Source: Cephalotus follicularis (lineage: Eukaryota; Streptophyta; Magnoliopsida; Oxalidales; Cephalotaceae). From it: a DNA stretch of 64,000 nt. The stretch lies in NCBI GenBank assembly GCA_001972305.1, contig BDDD01000367.1:124001-188000 (forward strand), given 5' to 3'. The notes beneath the pieces are model-generated. The model was not told where the DNA came from. It ran no database searches and saw only the letters and a program-made list of their open reading frames with translations. The position numbers were made by a program, and so were the translations under genes. Positions 1-10,751 of the stretch are shown here, one piece after another (the stretch's first letter is position 1; each line of letters begins with the position of its first letter).

Positions 1-317
1 TCTCTGAGATAAAATTTTTGGTAATTTTTTATTATTTTTTCGGATACCATAAACATTTATTTTGGAATTATTTTGGGAAAAATTAATTTAAAATAGTTAA
101 ATAATATTTTTTAGAAAATATTTTTTACGAAAAATTATTATTATATATGGAGAATCTTTTGACAGTAGTCACTCTCCCTATTTCAATTATTGATTTACTG
201 TACTCTCCAACTTTTGTGTATGCTACATGTACGATTTTGATATCCCTGTCAAGCAATTAATCACAAATAATAGAAAATTAATATAAAAATCAGGCTTGTA
301 TTTAATTAAGAAAACCT

Positions 318-412
318 GGTGACCTTTCGGGGGCGCTGCCCCCGAGCCCCCGCCCGCTGACCGGGCAGCGGGAACCCCGTCTGCTCACCGGGGAGCGGAA
401 CCCCCGAGCGAT
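318..412. repeat. GC-rich hairpin block in AT-rich surroundings
   Basis: A block of about 95 bases is strongly GC-rich while its surroundings are strongly AT-rich. It contains a perfect 7-bp stem with a 3-base loop at 328-344 (CGGGGGC / GCCCCCG) and a second stem, CCCGCT at 353-358 with AGCGGG at 367-372. Blocks of C- and G-runs like this occur in LTRs or leaders of some plant Copia elements, so it may mark an LTR or leader remnant. Function is unknown. Confidence 0.5.
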
Positions 413-734
413 AGGGTCATAGTCGTATTGTTGATATGTCAAAGTAAATACCAACTACAACACTTCAAACCTGTCCGAGTTTTGTACTATTACAACATGG
501 ATTGTTGGTGATCCAACGAGGTACATTTTATTACTGTATCTCATTTTGTGGGATCACGTGCATACATTTTGACCCTAGTATGCACACTTACTTTGTGGGT
601 GAGATTGTTTATACGTTCCGGTTTGAGTTGATTCCATTTGTTCACGGTTACACCAAAATGGACCATTTAGGAACTTTTGGGATTTTCTCAGACTTTCGTT
701 ACGGAACGAAATCTGAATTATTACATTAAATTTC

Positions 735-921
735 CTGCCCAAAGGTGGTTATTTGATGTTTTAATTTGGTGGTTTGCATGAAACATTCTGTTTTGAGTGT
801 GCGTCGGTTTAGAATGTTTTTCTGCCCAAAGGTGATAAACTATTCGAATATCGATGTATACTCGGTTGTTGGTTTCATGTAGGAAATCCTATTTGCATGT
901 TATATTTTCTGTCCAAAGGTG
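735..921 (+). repeat. Three copies of CTGYCCAAAGGTG spaced 87 bp apart
   Basis: The 13-mer CTGCCCAAAGGTG occurs at 735-747 and 822-834, and as CTGTCCAAAGGTG at 909-921. Both spacings are exactly 87 bp. Sequence between copies is only weakly similar, so this is an old, degenerate tandem repeat. An 87-bp unit is 29 codons, but no frame stays open through it. It is likely part of the decayed retroelement. Confidence 0.55.
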
Positions 922-2118
922 ATTATATAATGATGCGTCTGGATTTTCGTATGAATATTTCTTATTTTGTTTCCAAGCATATTAATATTAAAATTACCCA
1001 CATTATTGACATGTTGTGATTTTTATTGTTATCTTGGACAGTTTGTTTCTCTGTGAATAACATGCCTTGTTTTTTGTTTTGTTATTATGCTATTTTTGCA
1101 TGATTTTCTTGAATTGGCATGATAAGTATGACGTATACGATTTTTGACTTTGTTTGAGCCTATTATATTATGGTATATAGTAAATGAATATCATGATTAA
1201 TTTTTCTGGATGAGAAAATTAATAAGTTCTTTATATGAATACATGACATGTTGAAAATATTGTTTTTAATATTTAAGCATGCTCAATTTTTCTATTTTTT
1301 AACCTTATAGTATAATACATCATTCGAGTTGAGCATTATGCTTGCGGTTATCTTGTCTTGCTATGTTCGTCACTCACACATGAAAGTGGGAGAATATGTA
1401 ATTGTTCATGTGTGAGAGTGTGTTTGGCAATGGTTAAAATAGAAAATTGTTAAAAATAAAACTTTTTACATACATGCATATTTAATATACTAATATTTAT
1501 GCATGACTATTACGATATATTTATTGTATATTAAGTGAGAAATTCAAATCCTGGGCATTCCGTCTATTATTTTTAAGGCCATCTATTTAGTGATTGAAAT
1601 GGTGATTTTAATCAGTCAATAAATTACAAATACAATCTTTTTGCTGAAACTTACTTTTAGATTTTAGACCCATAATATGATGATTTAATTATGAGTATTT
1701 ATTGAACGTAATGATTGTATTTATGTTGGAAGTTTTTGGATGGTCATAAATATCTACATATGTTTCGATACATATATCACGAGTTATTGTACAATTCAAT
1801 AACATGATAAGTTTTACTTATCGTTAGTTGAAATTGTATTTAAATTCTCATTGTGTATAAGTAAGAAAAGAAAATCTCCTAAAATTTTTAAAATATGAAT
1901 GATCATATTTGTGTAATTGTTTCATTCATATGTGTTAATAACTATCATTTTGTTTGCACTTAATGACCCATATGATATTCTTTTGAATATGCTTTTGTAT
2001 GATCATGTTTTGTTACATTTAAATGTATCGGTACTATGTCATGATTATTGAGTGCAATAGATAGTTATCTTGGGTTGAGAGTTCTGAGTACGCTATAATT
2101 TTGTTCATATAGCATATG

Positions 2119-2207
2119 NNNNNNNNNNNNNNNNNNNNNNNNNNNNNNNNNNNNNNNNNNNNNNNNNNNNNNNNNNNNNNNNNNNNNNNNNNNNNNNNNN
2201 NNNNNNN
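2119..2207. other. Assembly gap (89 N)
   Basis: A run of N at 2119-2207. On its right, the minus strand of element A reads up to a T/C run that complements the start of a Sirevirus polypurine tract (the TCATCAAAAAG part). The gap therefore begins where the PPT and 3' LTR of A should be. The missing sequence is probably the 3' LTR, about 775 bp if like the 5' LTR, collapsed because of its repeats. Confidence 0.9.
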
Positions 2208-3047
2208 CTTTTTGATGATTGACAAAACATGCTCATTTTGCATAAATTCTTGACAAACTAGCCATTTTTAGTTCCAAAGTTCAATGTTGTCAATTTTATC
2301 TTAACCATTGCATATGGCATATCAAAATACACTTACTCAACACAAGATTTTCAATGAATATCCATTTTGAACAAAATATGCAACTTTAACAATATAGTCT
2401 TTATAAATGCAATTTCAATACAACTCATCTTCAATATTCCAAACATATTCCCCAAAATGCAGACATTTGTAACATTAGATTTCTCCCCTTTTTGTAAACC
2501 TAATGCAACTTTAACATTATGCAATTTTAATAACATATCTCCCCAAATGCAAATGCTATACTTTCAACATATTTATGCAACTTCTCCAAACATTGTCATT
2601 TCTCCCCGAGCATACAATGCAAAATATATCTCTCCCCCTTTTTGTCAAACAACAAAAAGAGAACCGGAAGCTCCCCCTCAACCAACACATGGATTGAAGA
2701 GCTCCCCCCTCAACATATGCATTCATATTCAAATGAAAGTAAATATCACTGAAGTACAAGCAATAACAAATCCATATTCATTCAACATAGGACATTTAAG
2801 ATCAAAGCACATTATCATTAAACACTTAAAAACATCAAGTACATAAACCACACATTGTCTTTTACATGATTCATCAAAAATTGAAGAAAGACATTACATG
2901 ACCAAGTTCGAAAATACAATGAAAAACATGAGATGCAACAAATGTAGCTCAAGATGAATCGGGAGGAGGGTGTTGAGGAAATGCGTTCTGGAACATCTGT
3001 ATGAGATTGGCTTGACACTGAATGAGAGTGGCTTGACCCTCATACAT
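2208..3047 (-). other. 3' non-coding region of element A with polypurine-like tracts
   Basis: On the minus strand this is the stretch between the envelope-like gene and the missing 3' LTR. It carries several purine runs, for example the complement of CTCCCCCTTTTTGTC near 2631-2645, resembling the AAAAAGGGGGAG tracts seen before the 3' LTRs of elements B and C. Multiple polypurine tracts before the 3' LTR are a known Sirevirus trait. No coding is evident; the ORF predicted on the opposite strand (2367-2846) has low-complexity composition and no support. Confidence 0.6.
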
Positions 3048-4070
3048 CTAGTCCACTCTCCCTCTGAGGTACTCAATGTCGGCTTGAGCTAAGTCCATCC
3101 TAGCCTGAAGAGACTCCAGGGTAGGTCTGCTGCTGCTCGTTCTGACATTTACTCTCATCTCAAACTGTTGACCATCATCCTCATCGTCATCCTCATCATC
3201 ACCAGCTCTAACATTTTCTTGTTCTCTCATTTGCTCTCTTCCCCCACCTTGTAGCTTAACCCACAATCCATCCTCAAACCGAATATTACAATTCCTAAGC
3301 CCAACCTTATTAATCAATTGTTTATGAGATGGTTTGACATTATGCTCATCATCTGGAATGTCTAGTTTTAGGGATGCGAAAATCTTACTCAAAAGCATAG
3401 GATAAGGAACGTGATTGGGTCTAGACAACATGTGATTAATTACGAGGTAAGCAAGGTTCACTAGAGTCCCATTCTTGACACAAGCTACGAATTTAAGGTC
3501 TCGCTCCGAAGGAAGAGTGTGTGAGCCTTCTCTTGGTAGGAATGTGTTTGTGACAAGCAAGAGAATAATCCTAGTGGCAATAGGGAGGTGACTACTAGTC
3601 ACGGTCATGATCGGATTAAAATTCGGTCGTTCTGAACAAATTCCTAATGCCTCCAATTTCTCTACATCATTGAAGTGTGTGATTCCGGCATTGGGAATTC
3701 CTAGGGTTTCGGCTATCAATTCAGGGGTTATGGATATGGGATAGCCTAGAACAAAGGAATTGGCTACACAAGAGGTTGAATTCTCTAAATTAGCATAAAA
3801 CAACTTGACTAGCCTAGGGTAGATAATGTGAGATGAGCATAAATAGTCAAACCACCCCATACCCTCTAAACAAGTTATAACAACAGCCAAATTACTAACC
3901 AATACATCTCTAGATAGCCATTTTTCATAATGTAATTTGACAAGGCTAATAACGAAATTATACCGATTTTCTTTCTCCTTGGAGAGAAAGAGGTCGTTGT
4001 CATAGTCCATTTCCGCTTGAGATGCACTTGGTTGCCTTGTATCCATGCGCTTTTGTTTCTTTTGAGCCAT
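3048..4070 (-). CDS. Sirevirus envelope-like protein (plant-transposon-protein type), intact ORF
   Basis: A 340-residue ORF located after RNase H and before the 3' LTR, the place where Sireviruses carry their extra gene. I see a basic N-terminus, a conserved central region (residues ~50-200, with WFDYL and LVKLFYANLE) and an acidic linker with a run of D/E at ~290-300. The central region aligns by eye with the products at 57650-58895 and 61005-62325 in elements C and B (compare 'TSSHLPIATRIILLLVTNTF' here with the 'LDYRFLHHVV' region in C). Such proteins were called envelope-like by position; I see no convincing signal peptide or fusion peptide, and function is unknown. The start lies 408 bp after the RNase H stop, so it is not a simple read-through of pol. 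The ORF is uninterrupted although the rest of A is broken. Confidence 0.8.
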   Translation of the reverse strand: MAQKKQKRMDTRQPSASQAEMDYDNDLFLSKEKENRYNFVISLVKLHYEKWLSRDVLVSNLAVVITCLEGMGWFDYLCSSHIIYPRLVKLFYANLENSTSCVANSFVLGYPISITPELIAETLGIPNAGITHFNDVEKLEALGICSERPNFNPIMTVTSSHLPIATRIILLLVTNTFLPREGSHTLPSERDLKFVACVKNGTLVNLAYLVINHMLSRPNHVPYPMLLSKIFASLKLDIPDDEHNVKPSHKQLINKVGLRNCNIRFEDGLWVKLQGGGREQMREQENVRAGDDEDDDEDDGQQFEMRVNVRTSSSRPTLESLQARMDLAQADIEYLRGRVD

Positions 4071-4186
4071 TTGATCGAAATGTAGGTTGAGAATTGAGAG
4101 AGCTTAGGGTTTGGGCATTTTTTTTGAGTGAGAGAGTGAGAGAGGGCAGATGGGAATTCGGGTTTAAAACCCTGATTCCCGCACTT

Positions 4187-4260
4187 CCAGTCGACTGGGC
4201 CTTTAAGGCCAGTGGACTGGATGGCAGGCAGTCAACTGGACAAATTGTCCAGTCGGCTGT
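4187..4260 (-). repeat. CAGTCGACTG-type palindromes upstream of the envelope-like gene
   Basis: Between RNase H and the envelope-like gene lie a perfect palindrome CCAGTCGACTGG (4187-4198) and three variants (CCAGTGGACTGG, GGCAGTCAACTGG, CCAGTCGGCTG). The same motif is arrayed in this element's own 5' LTR (8451-8743). It sits about 115-190 bp upstream of the envelope-like ATG. I infer a shared regulatory site; this is not shown by sequence alone. Confidence 0.7.
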
Positions 4261-4478
4261 TTTCTGCAGAATTTGAAAATGCAGAAAATGTCAATCCAAT
4301 TTGTTTTACAAACCATAAGTTAACTATTATGGACTAATAACAACCTTGGTAAATGAGCTAATTGATGTAATTGAGTTGAAAACTCAATGTTTAATGCATG
4401 ATGAATTTTGAAAAACATTTTTCAAGCCAATTCAATCAAAAATTAGCAAAGCATCACAATTTGCACATATAATGAGAG

Positions 4479-5333
4479 TTAGGAGGGATTTTGCATACCT
4501 AGCTCCCTTCGCAATGTGCAGAACCTTTCATTGTCCACCGGATTTGTGAATATATCTGCAACTTGGTTTAAAGTGTCAATATATTCAAGAAATATATCAC
4601 CTTTTTTAACATGATCCCTAAGAAAGTGATGTCTAATCTCAATGTGCTTAGACTTAGAGTGTTGAACAGGGTTTTTACTCAAATTAATAGCACTTGTATT
4701 ATCACATTTTATGCAAACATTGCTAATGCTAATGCCGAAGTCACAAAGTTGTTGCTTTAACCACAAGACTTGTGCACAACAACTTCCCGCCGCTACGTAT
4801 TCGGCTTCGGTGGTTGAAAGAGCTACAAAATTTTGTTTCTTGGAAAACCAAGACACTAAAGAATTTCCTAGGAATTGGCAAGTGCCACTAGTGCTCTTTC
4901 TATCAAGCTTGCAACCACCATAGTCGGCATCGGAATATGCATGTAAATTAAACAATGAATCAAGCGAATAAAACAATCCTAGTAGAGGGGTGTATGTAAG
5001 ATATCTAAAGATTCACTTAACCGCAGTTAAGTGAGATTCTTTAGGTGATGATTGATACCTAGCACATAGACATACACTAAACATTATGTCCGGTCTACTA
5101 GCGGTAAGGTAAAGGAGAGATCCTATCATACTTCTATAAAGTTTTTGATCTACCTCTTTACCATTCTCATCCTTGTCAAGTTTGGATGTTATGCTCATTG
5201 GAGTCTTGCAAGGCTTTGAGTGTTCCATTCCAAATCTTTTCAGTAAGTCCTTTGTATATTTGGATTGGTTGATGAAAGTGCCTTCATTTCCTTGTTGGAT
5301 TTGAAATCCAAGGAAATATTTGAGTTCTCCCAA
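4479..5333 (-). pseudogene. Element A: C-terminal RT and RNase H, broken
   Basis: The part 5333-5013 encodes the late RT region (MGELKYFLGFQIQQGNEG, then LYRSMIGSLLYLTASRPD), and 4976-4479 encodes Copia RNase H with SDADYGG, TTEAEY and KCDNTSA carrying the acidic catalytic residues, ending in a typical ADIFT..VD segment. A frame break at 5012-4977 separates the two parts. The RT palm with YVDD is absent because a deletion joins integrase sequence to this segment near 5335. RNase H itself looks complete. Plain reading: a pol remnant that cannot reverse-transcribe. Confidence 0.88.
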
Positions 5334-5334
5334 A

Positions 5335-6365
5335 TAGAACGAATCATGACTCTATTTATTATATAACATGCGGTGTTCACGGCTTCCGCCCAAAGATATT
5401 TTGGCAAATTATTTTCACACAACATGGTTCTCCCCATTTCTTCTAGGGTTCTATTCCTCCTTTCAACAACACCATTTTGTTGAGGAGTTACAAAGTTCAT
5501 CACAAAAAGTTTCAAAGCCAAGATTTTCAAATTCTTTGCCGTGATCACTAAGTATGCTAACAATAGATAGACTCTTTTCATTTTGGATTCGTCTACCAAA
5601 TTTAACAAAGGAATCTAAGGCATCACTCTTTAAAGTTAAGAAAATAACCCAAGTAAATCTAGAATAGTCATCTACAATTACTAGGCCATATTGTTTACCA
5701 CCAATGCTTAAAGTTCTTGTTGGTCCAAAAAAATCAATGTGCAATAATTGTAAAATTCTAGTGGTAGAAACAACATTTTTAGCTTTAAAAGATGTTCTTG
5801 TTTGTTTGCCTTGTGCACAAGCATCACATACTTTATCATTTTCAAATTTCATTTTAGGCAAACCAATTACTAAATCTTTTCTAGAAAGTTTGGCAAGAAC
5901 ATCCATGCTAGCATGGCCTAACCTTCTATGCCAAAGCCATTTATCATTAGTATTAGCATTAAAACAAACATCTTTTGAAAACATTTCTTTTAAATAGACA
6001 ACATACACATTTCCTTGCCTATGACCAACAAACTTCACATCATTGGTGCTAATGTCAATTATTTGACAACAAGAGGATTCAAAATTGATCTTAAATCCTT
6101 TATCACACAATTGGCTAACACTAAGTAAATTGTGCTTAAGGCCTACAACATATGAGACATTTTCAATTAAAGTATTAAATTTGTTACCTATTGAGCCAAT
6201 GCCAACAATTTTGGCTTTGTTGTTATCCCCAAAGGTGACCTTTACTCCATCAACTTCTTTAAGATCAATGAAGAGGCTTTTGTCATCCGTCATGTGTTTC
6301 GAGCACCCGCTATCCACGTACCACTGTTTTTCCTCATTGTGGTTTGCCCGCAAGCATATTTCCAC
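5335..6365 (-). pseudogene. Element A: protease and integrase, frameshifted
   Basis: Frame 6365-5463 starts with the protease active-site motif WYVDSGCSKHMT, followed by the GAG-pre-integrase zinc motif (WLWHRRLGHAS ... CDACAQGK) and integrase core residues (LLHIDFFGPT; SDHGKEFEN). A frameshift near 5475 moves the rest (TPQQNGVVERRNRTLEEM ... AVNTACYIINR) into another frame, and the sequence then runs straight into late RT at about 5335, so integrase C-terminus and most of RT are lost. Upstream, the pol frame is preceded by TAG and a T-rich tract at the gag boundary. Confidence 0.88.
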
Positions 6366-6499
6366 CTATAAAAACATCAAAATATTTTGACCTTGGTACC
6401 CATTATTTATTGGGTCCATTATAGTTACTCTTTTGTTTAATGGTTCCCTTGGGAACCCACACTTGCCTAAATGTAATAGGATTATGATTAGGAGATGCT

Positions 6500-8075
6500 C
6501 TAGTGTGTGAATGTGAGTGTTTCAATCCTTTTAAAACATTTATTCCTAACATGTCCTATCTTATTGCAATAATTACAATGAGGTCTAGTTTTAGTATTCT
6601 TCAACTTAGCCTTAACCTCTAGAGGAGCATAGCCTATACCGGTTTTGTCTAAGTATGATCTTTGACTAGCTAGCATCTCCTCTAATTTCTTGCTACCTAA
6701 TGTGAATTTACTAAATGATTTTTCTAAATTCACATTCTTTTCTTTTAGTGATTCTACTTCCTTTTCTAAAGTAATGTCATTAGATGGAGTAGGTTTAGCT
6801 ATGTCATTTTTCAAAAGACTAAGTTCACTTTTTAGTTTCTCATTTTCAAGAACTAACAAGTCCTTCTCATTTTCAATGCTAACCATATTTTTCTTAAGTG
6901 AAGAACATTGTGAGCATTTCTTTTTTAAACTCTACAAGCAATTCATCAAAAGCAAATTTCAATTCACCGAAAGTGTAAGAATCATCTACCTCATTTTCGC
7001 TATCCTCATCGTCACTTAGTGCCATGAAGCAAAGGTTTGTCACTTGCTCGGTGACTTCATCATCGGATGATTCATCATCACTTAGGTGCCAAGCTTTGAG
7101 GGCTTTCTTCTTGAATAATTTCTTCTTCTTCAATTGAGGACAATCCACTTTGATATGTCCCGGTTTGTTGCATTCAAAGCATGTAGGAGGATCCATTTTG
7201 CTTCCCTCTCCTTTGTTGAAGTTCTTATTTTGGAACCTTTTTGCTTTATTCATCTTTACGAATTTGGTGAATCGTTTCGCAAAGAGAACGTAGTCCTATT
7301 CTTCTAGCTCCCCATCACTTGATACTTCTTCCTTGTGAGTGCTCTTGAGGGCTATGTCCTTCCTTCTTTCCTCTTGCGGCTTTGTCTCCACAAGGTTGGC
7401 GGATTTCTTGTTCAATTTCACCTCATGAGTCATAAGGGAGCCAAGTAGTTCTTAAATCTCCATGGTCTTTAGATCCTTTGATTCTTTGATCGCTGTCACT
7501 TTGGGTTCCCATTCATCGTTGAGACACCCTAGCAATTTCCTCACAAGCTCATCCTTTCCAAAAACCTTTCCAAGACCAAGTAGACCATCAGTAATATCAA
7601 GCAACCGGTTATATAAATTCTTGATGGATTCATTCGGTTGCATTTTAAACAATTCATAATCTCTATTTAACAATGCAAGTTTGGCATTCTTGACTTGCTC
7701 GGTACCCTCATGGGTAAGGATGAGCAATTTCCACACTTCATGTGCGGAAGTACATCTCCTAACTAGATTGTATTCGGTTTTATCTAGAGACACTAGCAAT
7801 ATATTAAGGGCCTTATTGTCTATAGTCAATTTCCTAAAGTCATCCTCATCCCATTTTTCTTCCGATTTGGAAACGAGTTCATTTTTATCATTTAATTTCG
7901 TAGGGATGTGAGGGCCATTTTTCACTCTAAGCCAATTTCTAAAGTTTCTAGACTTAAGGTATATTTCCATACGAGTTTTGCAATATGAAAAATCGTCACC
8001 ACTAAAGAATGGTACCTTAAATTCGGAGACATCGTCATTGTGTCTAGATTGGTTGTTCATGCTAGTTGAGGCCAT
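6500..8075 (-). pseudogene. Element A: gag, with stops and a frameshift
   Basis: The frame starts at 8075 with a Copia gag domain (UBN2 type; FSGDDFSYCKTRMEIYLKS) and continues in the same frame through in-frame stops (one at 7454-7452, another near 7300) to a zinc knuckle CFECNKPGHIKVDC (CX2CX4HX4C) around 7180-7140. A frameshift near 6890 precedes a coiled-coil-like Leu/Lys/Glu stretch and a second knuckle CNYCNKIGHVRNKC. Two knuckles flanking a coiled coil match gag of elements B and C. The start ATG lies about 40 bp downstream of the primer site. Confidence 0.88.
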
Positions 8076-8118
8076 GATCTTTAACTCAAGATGTTAATCT
8101 TAAAAATGAGCACACAAT

Positions 8119-8129
8119 CTCTGATACCA
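8119..8129 (-). other. Primer binding site of element A (initiator tRNA-Met)
   Basis: The minus strand reads TGGTATCAGAG two bases after the LTR end (…CCTACA). This is the usual complement of the 3' end of initiator tRNA-Met used by Copia elements and fixes the 5' LTR boundary and the orientation. Confidence 0.92.
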
Positions 8130-8131
8130 AT

Positions 8132-8906
8132 TGTAGGAAGTCTAGAGGGGGGGTGAATAGACTTATAAAAATTTACTCGCAATTAAACAAGAAACAATTT
8201 AAATTCAATCACACAATTGCGAAAATATAAAGAGTGTAGGGTTGAGAGAGATTGCAAACAGATATATAGTGGTTCGGCAAACCGCCTACGTCCACTCCCC
8301 AAGGCCTCCCCTTGAGTATTTCGCTAAGTATGCCCCAATCCGGGCTTGAAACTCCAACCGAGCTTCAACTACCTTCGCTCCAACCAAGTGAATACAAGTT
8401 TGCTCCAACCGAGCAAAACAAGAGACAACCTCTCTTGTTTATGTGTCAAATGGCAGTCGACTGGACCCCCTGGCAGTCGACTGGTGCCCTGCTTCAGTCG
8501 GCTGGATGAGGTGTTAAAATGATACAGAAGCTACTGCCTGAATTGTGCACCCTTGGCAGTCGACTGGCCCTCCTTGGCAGTCGGCTGTCTTGTCCTGGCA
8601 GTCGTCTGCTCCCCTGTGGCAGTCGGCTGGATCATGTGTTCCTGCAGTTTCTGGAGTTGTTTGAGGAACCAAGCGACTACTCAACCCATGGCAGTCGACT
8701 ACTCATCCTTGGCAGTCGGCTGGATTGCTTGGCAGTCGGCTGGATTTCCCTGTACCTGCAGAAATAGCCTTTTGCACATTTTGGACACAAGATCAAGTGA
8801 GTATATGAAGTTGTAGCTCATAGAATTATGCATACAAGTAATATGTGTTTGTTAATCATCAAAATAACATATGTTAATTCAATTAACGGGGTGGCAAAGG
8901 CCAACA
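8132..8906 (-). repeat. 5' LTR of element A (775 bp)
   Basis: On the minus strand the LTR starts TGTTGGCCTTTGCC at 8906 and ends CTTCCTACA at 8132, next to the primer site. It carries an array of CAGTCGACTG-type palindromes (8451-8743). The 3' partner is missing in the assembly gap, so no LTR dating or target-duplication check is possible here. The base context just outside is ATGTA (8907-8911). Confidence 0.88.
8451..8743. repeat. Array of GGCAGTCGACTGG-type palindromes in LTR A
   Basis: About ten copies of GGCAGTCGACTGG or its variant GGCAGTCGGCTGG, irregularly spaced at 20-100 bp. The consensus core CCAGTCGACTGG is a perfect 12-bp palindrome with TCGA in the centre. Many copies carry CGGC for CGAC. 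The array lies in the presumed U3. The repeats make Gly-Ser-Arg-Leu or Ala-Val-Asp-Trp peptides in open frames of the other strand, which I reject as genes. Confidence 0.85.
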
Positions 8907-10506
8907 ATGTACCTACAGTCTAATTTGTTTTTGGATAATAATTGCCTTTACAATTTTGTGTGATTTGCCACATGAGTCTATTATGGTTCATAAGTCTATT
9001 TTGGACGTTATAAAAATATTGTGCCTTATTGTTATTGTGCCAAATAAAATAAACTCCCCATTTTTAAAACCTCTATAGATCTTATGTAATTTATTTTAAA
9101 GAAAGTTTGGATGTCTTATATCAATCATTTCGGAATTGATTGTGCTAGTAATTATGATTTTAAACATTTCTTGTTATCCAAACTTTCAGCGGTACTAATC
9201 TAGTATTAGTAATTATCATTTATTTGATCAACCATTTTCGTACATAAAGACATTTGATTATTGTCTCTTTTAAAAGCCTTTGATAAAATTATAGAATTCA
9301 AATTCTTATTTTTTTTTAAAAAAGAAAGAAGAGTTCTAAGAAATAATAAAATTTTATAATTACTAATGAATAGTTGAAATTGTCAACTATGTTTTGACTT
9401 ATTGTTTCTTAGTTCTTTTCAAATCGATTATTTTTGTCTATCTTATTTTGAAACTTTATAAATTTATATTTTATTATTTAGATATGAAAAATTTATAAAG
9501 ATGTATCTTCTGATACAAATTTGTTTCAACTCTTATTTTTTAAAGGATGATCGAATAAACTGTTTTTGTATTGCATCAAGATTGTGGAATTTTGAAACAA
9601 TTTAGAGGTAAAATATTTTGTAAACAACTGTTTATACATTTTAAGATTTGTGTGTATAAACTGTTGATATAACAATTGAATCCTTTTGAAAAATGTTTAC
9701 ACACTTTAAAAATTCACATATATTTTGTGATTATTGTGTATCCTATGTATGTAAGCATATTGATGCTTTTAGTGATGCATAAGATCAGTGGGAGTGTGGA
9801 GTAATGTATCATCTCGTGATAGTCATTATTTTGACAATCATTATTTTGGCAATTGAGTTAAAATTGAGATATTTTTCAATTTGTACTGTTTCACACTTTT
9901 GTGATAATTTTTGAAATATGTATAGGCATAAGTTAGTATACATATGCTAAGTTTAATCAAAAACTTGACTGTTAGACACTGTTGTATAATAGACTCTAAT
10001 AGAGAAATATTATTTATTTCTTATTGCGTTGTCTAATCAGACTTGTTATGGTGATTATTAGATCAAGGAGTTAAGCCAATTGTGTTTTATTTTGAATCTC
10101 AATGAAGAGATAATTTAGGCTTTCATGATGCACTTGATCTGCGGGAGTTATTTCCTTTGTCATAACTGTGTGATGACATATCCATTGATATTATTGTTGA
10201 CAACCATAATGGTTGGTGGTCATGTACCTATGTGGTATAAAGGTTTCCGTGACTTTTGTAATGATACCACCTTTGTTAATAAAAGTCACTTTGTGGATAG
10301 TCGTCTCTTTTGTGTGTTATTGATGACTTAATTCTGTTATTTGTGCACGTAATGTTTGTTTTTACTGGTGAGCTCACATCATTTAAAGTCTTAAGATCCT
10401 AGGCATGCCAATATCGTTGTATTGAAAATCCTTGAGGCACTAATGTTTAATTTGTTAAGCATGATTATTTTGTCATAAATGTTGATGACTTTAAGGTATT
10501 ACCTTA
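8907..10506 (+). other. Decayed internal region of the outer Copia element
   Basis: AT-rich sequence of 1.6 kb without a gene I can support. By continuity with the RNase H relic that follows on the plus strand it should derive from pol of the outer Copia element, but I could not recognise RT motifs in any frame. The shortish ORF at 10125-10331 shows no family motif. Confidence 0.45.
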
Positions 10507-10751
10507 TATATTAAGTGTGACAATATAGCTTCAGTGTTCTTTACAAAGAATATGAAGAATTTAGATGGTGCTAAGTACATAAACCTTAAGTTTATTAAGG
10601 TTATAAAGTGGGTTAAGCATGGTGTGCTGTCTTTGTTCACATTACCACTATGGATATGATTGCTTACCCTTTGACTAAGGAACTTGGGCCGTCTGATTTT
10701 GCCAGACATGTTGATAAAATGGGCATTATGAGTTTCTTTGATGTACTTTGA
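10507..10751 (+). pseudogene. Outer Copia element: RNase H C-terminal relic
   Basis: The first frame reads YIKCDNIASVFFTKN, with the CDN acidic motif, followed after a frameshift near 10650 by DMIAYPLTKELGP and FARHVDKMGI, the usual end of Copia RNase H. A TGA at 10749-10751 closes it. It lies about 740 bp upstream of the 3' LTR on the same strand. This identifies the outer element as Ty1/Copia and gives its direction. It lacks the purine-rich envelope-like module of Sireviruses. Confidence 0.75.

Larger units (their letters stand above)
1..2118. other. AT-rich non-coding stretch, probably 5' part of a decayed LTR element
   Basis: No convincing gene is visible here. The stretch is AT-rich and every open frame is short. 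It holds a GC-rich hairpin block (318-412) and three copies of an 87-bp-spaced motif (735-921), annotated separately. Its right edge runs into an assembly gap, beyond which lies the minus-strand Sirevirus A. The sequence on the far side of A (from 8907) has similar AT-rich composition and leads to a Copia RNase H relic and an LTR. I therefore infer that 1-2118 is the upstream part of the same interrupted Copia element, but no coding relic proves this. Confidence 0.4.
2208..8906 (-). mobile_element. Element A: Sirevirus-type Ty1/Copia retrotransposon with envelope-like gene, defective
   Basis: Read on the minus strand, the order is 5' LTR (8906-8132), primer site for initiator tRNA-Met (8129-8119), gag with zinc knuckles, protease, integrase, truncated RT, RNase H, envelope-like gene (4070-3048), purine-rich 3' region, then the gap. 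Copia order (PR-INT-RT-RH) plus an extra 3' gene is the hallmark of Sireviruses. It is dead: gag has in-frame stops and a frameshift, and a deletion joins the end of integrase to the late part of RT, removing the RT catalytic core. The envelope-like ORF by contrast is intact over 340 codons. The element splits an older plus-strand Copia relic. Confidence 0.9.

Noticed and set aside
502..729. ORF of 75 codons near the left edge
   Set aside because: No motif and typical AT-rich random composition within a decayed retroelement.
2034..2243. ORF across the N run
   Set aside because: Open only because N is not a stop.
8519..8816. Plus-strand ORFs with repeated GSRL or MAVDW peptides in LTR A
   Set aside because: They are translations of the CAGTCGACTGG array inside an LTR, opposite to the element's direction, and have no family motif.
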